DNA of 64,000 nucleotides, taken from the NCBI RefSeq assembly GCF_014640315.1, contig NZ_BMGS01000014.1, positions 32,277 through 96,276 of the forward strand. Direction: 5' to 3'. Numbering within the stretch: the stretch's first letter is position 1; every line of letters begins with the position of its first letter. The translations under genes and the position numbers were made by a program. The notes beneath the pieces are model-generated. The model saw nothing but the letters and a program-made list of their open reading frames with translations. It was not told where the DNA came from and made no database searches. Below, one piece after another: positions 8,474 to 16,968 of this stretch. This DNA is from Hymenobacter glacieicola (lineage in GTDB: Bacteria; Bacteroidota; Bacteroidia; Cytophagales; Hymenobacteraceae).

Positions 8474-11400
8474 TTAGCGTACTACCCCTTCAACTGTTCT
8501 ACCGCCACCAGAACCAATAACGGATTTAAACCACCTTGGCGTACCGTGATAGAGTTGTTCGGCTAAATTCATTGGATTGGGACCGACCCCATGTAAAGCA
8601 TCATGGAACAATTGATTTGGCATGTTCATAAGGTTCCAAGGTTGATTTTTTAACCAATTAGGCGCATACTTACCAATGCCTTGATTTCTATGTAAAAGCC
8701 AGTGATGTACTTCCTGACCCCGGGCAGCAAGCCCATTTTTGCCTATCCATTTCCGAGTAGCGCCCCAGGTATGCGATCCTGTTTTCCAAGCTGTTTTTGC
8801 TCCTATTCTACCTACTCCTGTCACTAGTGATTTAACTAAAAATACATCTGATACTGCCATAGCAGTATTAAATGCCCCCCATGCATAGTTCCCATTTTGG
8901 AAATCATGAATTGCCTGCCTGCCAGAACCCCAAACTGGTATCGCACTCTCTAATGTACCAGGTTCATCCACTTTTGGAATGCTCTTTAACGTTCTTGCTA
9001 CATTGCTCGCATAACTTGCCAAGGTCCTCAGCGCTCCAAGTGAATGCCTTGACGCGGTAACTGTTACTTCACCTAGGGCAAATGTTTGCTTAGTTATATC
9101 GCCTAATGTGAATATCGCCTTGAATGGATTGCCAGGCCCTGCGAAGGCCCCATCAGGGTCTATATTAATCAAAGGGTTATTACCCATACCAACATAGCCT
9201 GAGTAGAACTGGCCTGCAGGATCAATTGTCATCCAACGACCAATTCGACTATTATAAAGACGAAGTTCGAATGCCTCATAACCTGTTTCTTCGTCGTGAT
9301 CCGTATGCTGACCTTGGTAACCATGCCGATATCGTTTATTACCTATTACATAGTTAAGGCCTGTGAGGGGGGAGCCAAAGGCATATGTATGTTGTTCCTG
9401 CACAATCATACAACCCGTTTGCGTAACCTCTACATCATCGAATAATACGTCCTGTTGAAGGGTACTGGAAATAATCATCTCCGCTGTTCCTGCCTTCGCT
9501 GCCCGGACCCCAATCTTTAGTTGGTGCCATGCCCCATCATTGCCTAGGATAGCAATCTCGCGGTCTTCTACCACTGTACCATCTACGTCACGTAAAATGT
9601 ACCGCAATGTCGTGCCGGATCCTGTCATAGCAACAGTACGATTTGCTGTAGCGCCCTTACTCCAACCTGTAAAGGAAATGCCAGCCGCCAAGCGGTTCAG
9701 CCAGTTTGCATGACGCTGTATCCTACGACCTTCAGGCAGTATAGCAGGTTGAACCTGCGCCGAGCCTACTGCTGCCCCAGCCGCTAAGAGCGGCTTCATT
9801 GTTAATTGGTCTGGACGCGAAGTGGGCATAGCTAGCATCCAGGTAGAGAAGGTAATAGTATCACCTTGCTCAACAGCTAACGTTTTGCCGGGACCATATA
9901 TGAGCCCTTGGCTGGCGTTGATACGTGATACGTGGCTACCTGTTCGAGCTGACGGGTGATAAACGCGAGTTCCCTGAATATTAGTGAATTGCTCCTCTTC
10001 CTTCGTCGCCTGCCCGGGTTCCATAGTAGCTTGGTATTTTATAGTCTTGGGCTTGTGGAAGATAACCCGGGCATTGCCAAGCTGATCGTTCAATTCGTAG
10101 CGGGAGTCCAGAGAACCATCTTCAAGTCGTGTCAACGTACCTAACCGGCTTGAACCATAAATAGGTACTTCTGTTTGCTGCAGATCTTTTTCAGGTTGTT
10201 GTTCATACGTACTGAGCACGTTGCCTTCAGCATCGGTTATAAAGTAAGTAGTATTCAGAGTTGTGCCTTGAGCATTGAACACTACTTTGCTGCTGCGAAA
10301 GCCCCGGTCATTATAATTATATATGGTCACCGGACTGGTAAAGTTGGCATTACGATACACGCCCGTTACTCTGCCTGTTACATCGTAGCGCAAGTATTTG
10401 TCACCTTTGCCAGCTTCCGATTCCCGGGTCATCTGACCGTTCTCGTCGTACTCATAACTGAGGACGTTTGCTCCGTTCTGGTTTTTGACCGCCAGTAGCT
10501 TATTGGTATTGGGCGTGTACTGGTAGGTGAAGTCATCCGTGGTAATACCGGCTGTGTCGCGGCGGCGCAGGCTCAAAATGTTGCCGTGAGCATCGTAGCT
10601 AAGGTTGCCTTCTTCAAATTTATGGGTAGGATCGTAGCTGAGGTAATTTCCTCCCGTCAACTGACCATAATCTGATTGCAGCAGTTGGCCTTTGGCGTCG
10701 TATTGGTAGGCATAGCCGTGCACAGAGGAGGAAGCCGCCGTACGCCACATGTTCGCTTTCACCGTGCCATCATAGCGAGCTGCATTCTGGTTGGCAGGGC
10801 TGTTAAGGTTAGGCGCAGTGAGTTGGCGGCTGCGGTAATCCCCATCAAAGTAATCTAAGCGCATGCTAAACAGGTCCCTCAACGTACCATTAGCGGCCGG
10901 GCTATCCTGGCCGGGGTCAAAGCGCTGCTCTACGTTGTTGATACTTTTGAGCCATCCTTGCAGGGTGTAGGCATAATCAATGCCTTGTAGGCGGTCAGCC
11001 AGTTCTACTCTTTTGAGCGGACCATGTAAGTAGTAGAAATAACGGGCCTGGAGCGTTCGGTTAGCGGCCAGCCCATCAGGGCTCGTGTAAGCGCTTCGCA
11101 GGCGCCGATCTGCATCATACTCGTAGTGGTGGTAAAAGGCGTCGGGCTGACCTTTCTGATACGCCACTTCTAGTACATTACCCAAGAAATCGTAGGTATA
11201 GTCAACCATCTTAGTGCCTACCGCAGGAGCTGTCTGCACCATCCACACTACCCGGCCCATTTCGTCGTAGCTATACCAAGTAGTGTTGGTACCGTTGCTG
11301 GTTTTAGCTACCGCCCCTAACACGAACTCCTGAGTGCGACTATTGAGTGCTGCATCTTGCATAGGAAGGTCATACCATACCGTGTTGCGCTGGCTGCAGC

Positions 11401-14400
11401 GGTTCACATCAAGGCTATTGCTAGGCATACGCTCTTCCAGCAGAGTAAGTACACTGTTACTGGCTGGCGTCCGTTCTTCTGCTATTTCTATGTAATCGAC
11501 ATTTATCCACCCTTCGTTAGAACGGCCATCGTGTTGGAGTCGAATAGAGTTAGAACCAGCGTCAAGGTCAACATCAAATGTTTGGAAGCTCCAGTTGGCC
11601 CAGGAGTTGGTGCAGGGGAAATCAATATGGTACTTGTAGCTCCAGTTGACATAGAGGGGCATGCGCCGCTCCACACCGGTATTATCGGCGGCATATCGAA
11701 TAACCACCGTGTAGCGACCTTTTGTGGGAACGGATACATTAAAATGGACATTAGTACCCTGAGAAGTTAGGTCTCCCACGAATCCTGTTCCTCGGTAACC
11801 GGGCCAGTTGGTATTGGGACCAGGGTTGCTTGATGCGTTTTCCGCCTCGTAGGCTACCACTTTCGGTAATTGGTTCTCGAACACATGCCCTTGACCGTTA
11901 GCCATCTGGTATTCACCCGACTCGACTACCCGCCCTACTTCGTCATAGTTGGAGTACGAAAAACGGTTTTGCTGCTTTTGCAGGGTGCTCTGGGAGAAGC
12001 GGATGCGGCCGTCGCGGGCGTATACGTATTCTGTGCGGCCCTCATCGGTGCTTTCGGTGGCCAGCAAGGTACCCGCCCCGCTATAGGTGTTGCGGGTCAC
12101 AAACGGCACACTTCCCTCTGTAACGGTGCCAACATTCGGAGTGCGGACGGTGCTCCACACGCGCACTTCGTCGAGGGCACCCTTGAAAAACTGGCTGCAG
12201 CACTGTCGGCCACCAATCCAGAACTCGCCGGCTGAATAGCGTACGTCACCCGCGCCACTGTAGGGCGTACCAACCGCGCTGCCATTCAGGTAGGCAGTGA
12301 CCACTCCATTGTTGTAGGTCAGACCAATATGAGACCAAGTATTTAATGGGGCAATAATACCCGTGTTGATCCAGGTCCAGCCAGGGGAGGTGTTGTTGAT
12401 GGCCCACTGAATACTACCGTCCTCGAACCGGGCTATTTCGTACTCATTCTCTTTGTTGACGATGATACCACTTTGATTGGCCGTCGGATAAATCCAGGCT
12501 TCAATTGTAAAGGCATTTGTCATCCGTAGAGCTGGGATATCCCCTACCCGTACATAGTCATCCTGCCCATCAAACAACAAATGTCCCCCCCCGGCTGGGG
12601 AAGCCGGAATGCCACCCGGTTTGTAATCTGCCTGAATACGCAGGATTTTTACTTGTCCGCCGCACGGATCAACACCCAGGGTGGAGTTGCTAGCCGTGAT
12701 GCTGATTTGAGTGGGGGTAGTGGCAAGTTGAGAGGCTGCCAGGCTGGTTACCCGGCTGGTTACATCGGCACTACACGAAGGATCAAACGTGTAGGAAGCA
12801 CAGTCGCTGCCTTGCCCGGTTCCGTAGCGGGCAGTGAGCATGCCGGTGAAGACGGTGCCGGCCGGAGCCGTCAAGGTCAAATTACCCTGGTGTTCGGTTT
12901 GCAGGCCGCACAGGGTGCCGCTTCCCCCAAGCTGAGAACCCCAGCTTACGTGGTTCATGAGGGTTCCCGTCAACCCTTTGCCGGACTGATCAGCGACGGT
13001 GCTGCCTGTATTTTCGTTAAACGACCAACTGCCGACCCGGCTGTTAGTGGAGGTTGATCCAGGTGTCGCCGTCAGTAGAGAAACCCCTTTGGGCGCTACC
13101 GTGGCTACGACCCGACCTGCATCATCGTAGTACGAATAGCTAAACTCCCCGTAACGAGCCAGGTAGCTTATAATTTGGTTTTCCTCTTCGGAAATAACGC
13201 GGTAGAAGCCGGGCTCCAGGGTAATAGGCTGCCAGGGCGCGGCGTGGAAGGTAACTGCTTCAGTGAGCAGGTTGATAATCCGCAACCGCCCACTGCCCTG
13301 CACCGACAGGGACACACTGCCGGCAGCCGGAATATGCAAGTCCTGATACTGGGGCAGGCCGTCAGAGTTTTCTGGCTGGGCGTGAATAGCGGCCGTAAGC
13401 GTCAGACCCGGATACTGACTGCCGCTCAGGCAGGTTGCCAGTAGCTTGCCATCGGCGTCGGAAAAGTTAATACTTTCCTTGCCATCTACGTTCACGTTTA
13501 CGGCCTTCTCTCCTTTCAGGCGCAAGGTGGTCGCTAGCGAAGCCCCTGGCACGAACTGCTGGCGCAGCGTCAAGTAGTGATCTAAGTCATTCAGTAGGGG
13601 AAATTCCCGACCTTTAGTTTCTCGCCCGCTGCCCATCCGGAAGGTTTCACCAGGAGCTGCCACACGTTTTACGCCACCTAGCGGGCCACCATATTCTTCA
13701 GTCAGGCCAAAAGGATATTCAGTAGTAGCCGTCAGGGGTTCCAGTGTATTACTGGTACTATAGTAGTAGCCGACCGAACCTGGCGTAGCTGGCTGGTCAG
13801 CCGGAGCGGGAGAATTGACATGAGTTCCCTCGAAATGGGTGGCCTGGTATTCTTGCCCATCAGTAGTCAGAAATTTCTTTTTGAAGCGAAAGGCACTGTT
13901 GTTCGTGGGAGCCACTAAGGTGGACAATGCAGGTTTTCCACCAGAACTATATACTGTTTGAGTGGCTAGAACGTGGCCAGTCGTTTGGCTTTTAACTTGG
14001 CCTTGAGTGGAGCGGCCAAGAGCATCGGTAAATGCTTTGCCTTCCCCTATGATATTCCCATTGCCATCAAAGGAACGAGACATATTCCAATTTCGGTCTA
14101 GGTCGTCCGCCGGATCTGCGGGGGGAGTATAAATGACCGCTGTACTAGCAGCCAACTGAGTAACCTCAGTCGGGGATAGAGCCCTATCATAGACGCGCAC
14201 GTCATCGTAGTATCCGTTCGCCCGTAAGGAGGGATTGGTAGTTGAGCCAACAGCTAGTTCTGACCAGGGCGCCGGCATAGACATGCCACTGGCCCGGTAA
14301 GCAACCTGCTGCCCGTTACGATACAAGGCGGCTTCGCCCCGGTTAAAGGTAAAGACGAAATGCTGCCAGACGTTTGGCTGCAGGGTATTATCAGGGGATT

Positions 14401-14851
14401 CTATACGGGTTGCTAAATCCGTACCCGTATACACCCGGCCCGAAGAAGAAGCATGGAATAAAAACCCGCTCCATGGATCTGGACCGTGTAAGCTGGCTCC
14501 CACAGCTTGCGTCCAATTGCCGATGGTGCCACCATCCGCATACACCCACCAGCTAACAGTGAAGGCGGCTGGCTGCCACCGGAGGGGAATGCGGATAGCA
14601 GCATCATTTTGCAGCCGGATAGCGCCCTTCACCTTACCCCAAGCATGCCAGTTGCCAGTATTGACTATCTGGGCCGAACGTCCCGCACCGGATACATCCT
14701 GGGCTTTAGTACCAGTTGTTTCATCCAACTGCAGCCATGTTACCAAGCCATTGGTTAGACCAGCGGGGCCCGTAGTTTGAGCGTGGGCAACGTTGAATGA
14801 TTTGCTAAGCAGGGTAATAACGATAGCACTAACGCGTAAAGCTTGTTTCAT
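8474..14851 (-). CDS. RHS polymorphic toxin with LamG domains and HNH-like C-terminus
   Basis: The 2125-residue protein has a signal peptide (about 1-25, ending AHAQ), a LamG/concanavalin-like domain near 30-235, a second LamG near 600-920, a CBM6/35-like beta-sandwich near 1000-1130 and YD repeats from about 1170. The RHS-associated core, with R-L-Y-N-S-R-I-G-R-W and ending N-P-L-I-N-I-D-P-D-G, lies near 1860-1905. The variable C-terminus has a pre-toxin helical segment (S-A-I-P-V-W-G-S-G-R) and then E-V-H-H-W from residue 2046, followed by N-Q-P-W-N-L and H-D-A-L-H-G. This His-rich spacing resembles HNH/endonuclease-VII-type toxins, so DNase activity is inferred. A consensus promoter lies upstream and an immunity gene follows. 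It is probably surface-exposed and released by processing after the core. Confidence 0.85.
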   Translation of the reverse strand: MKQALRVSAIVITLLSKSFNVAHAQTTGPAGLTNGLVTWLQLDETTGTKAQDVSGAGRSAQIVNTGNWHAWGKVKGAIRLQNDAAIRIPLRWQPAAFTVSWWVYADGGTIGNWTQAVGASLHGPDPWSGFLFHASSSGRVYTGTDLATRIESPDNTLQPNVWQHFVFTFNRGEAALYRNGQQVAYRASGMSMPAPWSELAVGSTTNPSLRANGYYDDVRVYDRALSPTEVTQLAASTAVIYTPPADPADDLDRNWNMSRSFDGNGNIIGEGKAFTDALGRSTQGQVKSQTTGHVLATQTVYSSGGKPALSTLVAPTNNSAFRFKKKFLTTDGQEYQATHFEGTHVNSPAPADQPATPGSVGYYYSTSNTLEPLTATTEYPFGLTEEYGGPLGGVKRVAAPGETFRMGSGRETKGREFPLLNDLDHYLTLRQQFVPGASLATTLRLKGEKAVNVNVDGKESINFSDADGKLLATCLSGSQYPGLTLTAAIHAQPENSDGLPQYQDLHIPAAGSVSLSVQGSGRLRIINLLTEAVTFHAAPWQPITLEPGFYRVISEEENQIISYLARYGEFSYSYYDDAGRVVATVAPKGVSLLTATPGSTSTNSRVGSWSFNENTGSTVADQSGKGLTGTLMNHVSWGSQLGGSGTLCGLQTEHQGNLTLTAPAGTVFTGMLTARYGTGQGSDCASYTFDPSCSADVTSRVTSLAASQLATTPTQISITASNSTLGVDPCGGQVKILRIQADYKPGGIPASPAGGGHLLFDGQDDYVRVGDIPALRMTNAFTIEAWIYPTANQSGIIVNKENEYEIARFEDGSIQWAINNTSPGWTWINTGIIAPLNTWSHIGLTYNNGVVTAYLNGSAVGTPYSGAGDVRYSAGEFWIGGRQCCSQFFKGALDEVRVWSTVRTPNVGTVTEGSVPFVTRNTYSGAGTLLATESTDEGRTEYVYARDGRIRFSQSTLQKQQNRFSYSNYDEVGRVVESGEYQMANGQGHVFENQLPKVVAYEAENASSNPGPNTNWPGYRGTGFVGDLTSQGTNVHFNVSVPTKGRYTVVIRYAADNTGVERRMPLYVNWSYKYHIDFPCTNSWANWSFQTFDVDLDAGSNSIRLQHDGRSNEGWINVDYIEIAEERTPASNSVLTLLEERMPSNSLDVNRCSQRNTVWYDLPMQDAALNSRTQEFVLGAVAKTSNGTNTTWYSYDEMGRVVWMVQTAPAVGTKMVDYTYDFLGNVLEVAYQKGQPDAFYHHYEYDADRRLRSAYTSPDGLAANRTLQARYFYYLHGPLKRVELADRLQGIDYAYTLQGWLKSINNVEQRFDPGQDSPAANGTLRDLFSMRLDYFDGDYRSRQLTAPNLNSPANQNAARYDGTVKANMWRTAASSSVHGYAYQYDAKGQLLQSDYGQLTGGNYLSYDPTHKFEEGNLSYDAHGNILSLRRRDTAGITTDDFTYQYTPNTNKLLAVKNQNGANVLSYEYDENGQMTRESEAGKGDKYLRYDVTGRVTGVYRNANFTSPVTIYNYNDRGFRSSKVVFNAQGTTLNTTYFITDAEGNVLSTYEQQPEKDLQQTEVPIYGSSRLGTLTRLEDGSLDSRYELNDQLGNARVIFHKPKTIKYQATMEPGQATKEEEQFTNIQGTRVYHPSARTGSHVSRINASQGLIYGPGKTLAVEQGDTITFSTWMLAMPTSRPDQLTMKPLLAAGAAVGSAQVQPAILPEGRRIQRHANWLNRLAAGISFTGWSKGATANRTVAMTGSGTTLRYILRDVDGTVVEDREIAILGNDGAWHQLKIGVRAAKAGTAEMIISSTLQQDVLFDDVEVTQTGCMIVQEQHTYAFGSPLTGLNYVIGNKRYRHGYQGQHTDHDEETGYEAFELRLYNSRIGRWMTIDPAGQFYSGYVGMGNNPLINIDPDGAFAGPGNPFKAIFTLGDITKQTFALGEVTVTASRHSLGALRTLASYASNVARTLKSIPKVDEPGTLESAIPVWGSGRQAIHDFQNGNYAWGAFNTAMAVSDVFLVKSLVTGVGRIGAKTAWKTGSHTWGATRKWIGKNGLAARGQEVHHWLLHRNQGIGKYAPNWLKNQPWNLMNMPNQLFHDALHGVGPNPMNLAEQLYHGTPRWFKSVIGSGGGRTVEGVVR

Positions 14852-15029
14852 GTAAGCAGGAATAAAAAGCTATAGGATGCATTACGACAGGCACAGGCTA
14901 GCCAAGCCTAACCCAACGGGAAGACATTAAGACAAAGGCTACCTAGATAGGGTAGCTGATATAAACGCAATAGGAGGAACCAACAGAGAATAGGACGGAA
15001 AGAAGGATGGTTGGCGCACCCAAGTGCAG

Positions 15030-15060
15030 CAAATATAAACAGCGAAGCTTATTTGACAAA
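15030..15060 (-). promoter_or_regulatory. Consensus Bacteroidota promoter for the RHS toxin gene
   Basis: On the minus strand a TTTG (-33 element, 15060-15057) is followed after exactly 19 bp by TATATTTG (-7 element, 15037-15030), matching the Bacteroidota primary sigma consensus TTTG-N19-TAnnTTTG. Transcription would start near 15023, giving a leader of about 170 nt before the start codon at 14851. Confidence 0.8.
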
Positions 15061-15123
15061 AGGTCTATTTTCACTTAAGTGAGGTGGTCTAGCTGAGGCG
15101 GACAGAACTAGGACGTATTTTCC

Positions 15124-15198
15124 AGCAACAATGGCAAGTGCGACGAGGCGTTCAAAACCGAGGCCCTTCGCTTGGCCCGCGAGAGCCGCTTGACCACC
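15124..15198 (+). pseudogene. Possible IS3-type OrfA remnant
   Basis: The frame starting at 15124 reads S-N-N-G-K-C-D-E-A-F-K-T-E-A-L-R-L-A, which matches the opening pattern of IS3-family OrfA proteins (K-x-Y-D-E-E-F-K-x-E-A-x-R-L). The similarity stops after about 25 codons and no start codon or inverted repeat is seen. It would be a tiny relic, and a chance resemblance cannot be excluded. Confidence 0.3.
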
Positions 15199-15387
15199 TT
15201 CTTGTCGCAGATGTATAACTTAAGGAAGTCTTTATTCTCGTTTTGCACTTGTACAGGGAAGTAAGGTCCGCCCCCGCGACTGGCCCTGAGCCTTTCCCTG
15301 CCCTCGTCCGCCTTGCAGCGCCGGCAGCGGCAACGGCAGTAGTACTCGCCCCTGCTTATCTTGCCCGCTCCTCCGCCAGAGTTATCC

Positions 15388-15708
15388 ATGTGCCAGACCC
15401 TCCCGAAAACCGTTATCCCGCAGGACGCGCCCAACGGCAGCGACACGGACCACCTGCTCCCCGTTATCGACTTTCTGAAGGCCCGGGGCTACACGCCGGC
15501 CACGGGGGACCGGTTTGACTTCAACCGCGACGGGTTGGGCACCTACGGCTTTACCGAGCCCCTGAACGTGGCCCTGTTGCAGGAGCACTTCGTGTTTCCG
15601 CCCACCATCACGCTGTCCGGCGAGGGGCTGCACGACACCCGCCACTTTGTGCGGATTGGCCAGGGCACTCCCACCCCGCCCGCCCGTACGCTGTCCTTTG
15701 AAGCCTAG
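15388..15708 (+). CDS. Small protein upstream of tailed effector, candidate antitoxin/immunity
   Basis: The 106-residue soluble protein begins at the ATG at 15388; an earlier TTG at 15361 is less likely. I recognise no family. The visible features are an N-terminal helix (D-H-L-L-P-V-I-D-F-L-K-A-R-G) and a beta-rich C-terminal half with F-V-F-P-P-T-I-T-L-S and H-D-T-R-H-F-V-R-I. Its stop is 3 nt before the GTG of the next gene, so the two are probably translationally coupled. The small-gene-then-effector order is the same as the VbhA-like/Fic pair 850 bp downstream, which suggests it protects the producer from its partner. That role is inference. Confidence 0.6.
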   Translation: MCQTLPKTVIPQDAPNGSDTDHLLPVIDFLKARGYTPATGDRFDFNRDGLGTYGFTEPLNVALLQEHFVFPPTITLSGEGLHDTRHFVRIGQGTPTPPARTLSFEA

Positions 15709-15711
15709 CGC

Positions 15712-16533
15712 GTGCGCCTCGTACTTCCCCCCGCCGACACCGCCGCCCGCCAGGCAATGACCGATCAGGGCAACGCCCTGTATCCCGGCGTGGACCACTG
15801 GGAACACCCCCGGAAAGGGCTGCCGGCCGGCAAGATGCTGGTGCAGTTCGACTTTCGGGACGCCGACGTGATCCGCCGCAGCCCGACCACGGCCAGCGTG
15901 TACTTCACCGACGCGGACACGCTGCTGAAGTACCTGACCGAGAACGACCAGGTGCGGGCCCGGGGCCTGGCCGAAGCCCTGCAGGTGGGCCCCTACCGGG
16001 CCGACTCGGCCAGCCCCCACCGCTACAGCCAGAACGTGGCCCTCTACCAGCTGCAGCGGGAGCTGCGCGCCGAGCAGGTGCACGTGGCCCAGCCGGCCGA
16101 GTTTGGCCAGGGCCTGACCCGCAACAACCTGCACTGGGGCGACGGCGTAGGCCAGCAGTTTTTCCTGGCCATTCCCCGCGACCAGCTCCGGACCGGCGCG
16201 ACCCCCCTGCTCCAGCTCAGCGGCGTGCTGCCCTGCATCGACCGGGAGCACCGCCTCGAGTGGATGAAGCGGGTGGAGCAGCAGCCCGGCCAGGACGTGA
16301 AAGAGGCCGTGGCGAAGGCCTTTGAAAGCCAGGTGGAGCAACTGCTGCGCGGCAGCCCGGCGCAGCAGCAGCGCGGCCGGGAAATTGCCGAGCTGGTGAA
16401 GGCGCGTCGGTCCTTCGCTACCCCGCTCACCGACCACCCCAGCCTGAAAAAGCTGCCAAGGCCCCCCCTGACGCCTGTTGCGCCCACGCCCAGCCCGGCG
16501 CCTAAACCGCGCCGCCGGGGCCCCCATTTTTAG
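15712..16533 (+). CDS. Unknown protein with RRGPHF tail, candidate conjugation-delivered effector
   Basis: The 273-residue protein starts at GTG 15712 (ATG 15757 is the alternative). The N-terminal half has L-P-A-G-K-M-L-V-Q-F, and near 120-155 there are A-L-Y-Q-L-Q, A-E-F-G-Q and G-D-G-V-G-Q-Q-F-F-L. The order Y-x-x-Y-x-V ... P-x-F-G-Q ... G-G-x-Q-Y is seen at the end of TNT-type NAD+ glycohydrolases, so a divergent TNT fold is possible but weakly supported. Residues about 215-250 are helical, followed by a Pro-rich linker and the terminal residues R-R-R-G-P-H-F. The same [KR]RGPx[LF] tail ends the relaxase, the Fic protein and two mobilisation-operon proteins. It is coupled to the small gene at 15388. 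Confidence 0.65.
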   Translation: MRLVLPPADTAARQAMTDQGNALYPGVDHWEHPRKGLPAGKMLVQFDFRDADVIRRSPTTASVYFTDADTLLKYLTENDQVRARGLAEALQVGPYRADSASPHRYSQNVALYQLQRELRAEQVHVAQPAEFGQGLTRNNLHWGDGVGQQFFLAIPRDQLRTGATPLLQLSGVLPCIDREHRLEWMKRVEQQPGQDVKEAVAKAFESQVEQLLRGSPAQQQRGREIAELVKARRSFATPLTDHPSLKKLPRPPLTPVAPTPSPAPKPRRRGPHF

Positions 16534-16554
16534 CCCAATTGCGTATCTTGTCGT

Positions 16555-16866
16555 ATGGAAAAGACCCCGTATTTCTCCGATAACGAGCGTAGCGAGCAGC
16601 AGCGCCGCGACGTGGTAAAATTCGCCGTGGGGGTGTCCATGAGCCAGAACCGGCCCCCGTCGCCGCAACTGGTGGCCTTGCAGAACCGTTACATCGCCGG
16701 CGAGATTGACTTGGAACAGGTGTCGGCCGCGCTCGAGGCCGACTACGCGCCGGCTCCCGGCCCGGACCCGCTGGCCAAGTACGCCCCCGGCGAAGGCCCC
16801 CACGTGGAGCCCGCGCCCGAGTACAGCCCCTATCTGCTGTTCGAGGAACGCATACCGACCCTGTAG
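16555..16866 (+). CDS. VbhA-like antitoxin of the Fic protein
   Basis: The 103-residue protein matches the antitoxin VbhA-like domain: E-R-S-E-Q-Q-R-R-D-V-V-K-F-A-V, then A-L-Q-N-R-Y-I-A-G-E-I-D-L-E-Q-V (about residues 12-65). VbhA blocks class I Fic AMP-transferases by inserting the Glu of an [ST]xxxE[GN] helix into the ATP site. Here the matching stretch reads V-S-M-S-Q-N, so the Ser and the inhibitory Glu appear replaced by Val and Gln. The C-terminal 40 residues are an acidic Pro-rich tail. It lies directly upstream of the Fic gene, separated by two hairpins. Family assignment is good; residue-level inhibition is uncertain. Confidence 0.8.
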   Translation: MEKTPYFSDNERSEQQRRDVVKFAVGVSMSQNRPPSPQLVALQNRYIAGEIDLEQVSAALEADYAPAPGPDPLAKYAPGEGPHVEPAPEYSPYLLFEERIPTL

Positions 16867-16875
16867 ACACCCTGC

Positions 16876-16954
16876 GCCTTCCTGCCGCAAGTGCCCTTCG
16901 CTTCCTCGCGGCAGGAAGGCTACCCTCACCGAAGCCCGGCCCCGTGCCGGGCTT
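16876..16954 (+). terminator. Tandem hairpins between antitoxin and Fic gene
   Basis: A perfect 13-bp stem (16876-16888 with 16908-16920) is followed by a 9-bp GC-rich stem (16932-16940 with 16946-16954) ending in a short T run. The second has the form of a rho-independent terminator. Their position between the antitoxin stop (16866) and the Fic start (16969) suggests transcriptional attenuation that keeps the Fic protein in deficit relative to the antitoxin. Confidence 0.7.
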
Positions 16955-16968
16955 TTTGCTACGCGATA

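Larger units (their letters stand above)
14852..15387. other. Intergenic: RHS promoter and transposase scrap
   Basis: This 536-bp gap holds the leader and promoter of the leftward RHS toxin gene and a short stretch resembling an IS3-type OrfA N-terminus (both listed separately). Base composition changes sharply near 15240, from the AT-richer RHS leader to very GC-rich sequence, which marks the edge of the next module. I see no complete gene here. Confidence 0.5.
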
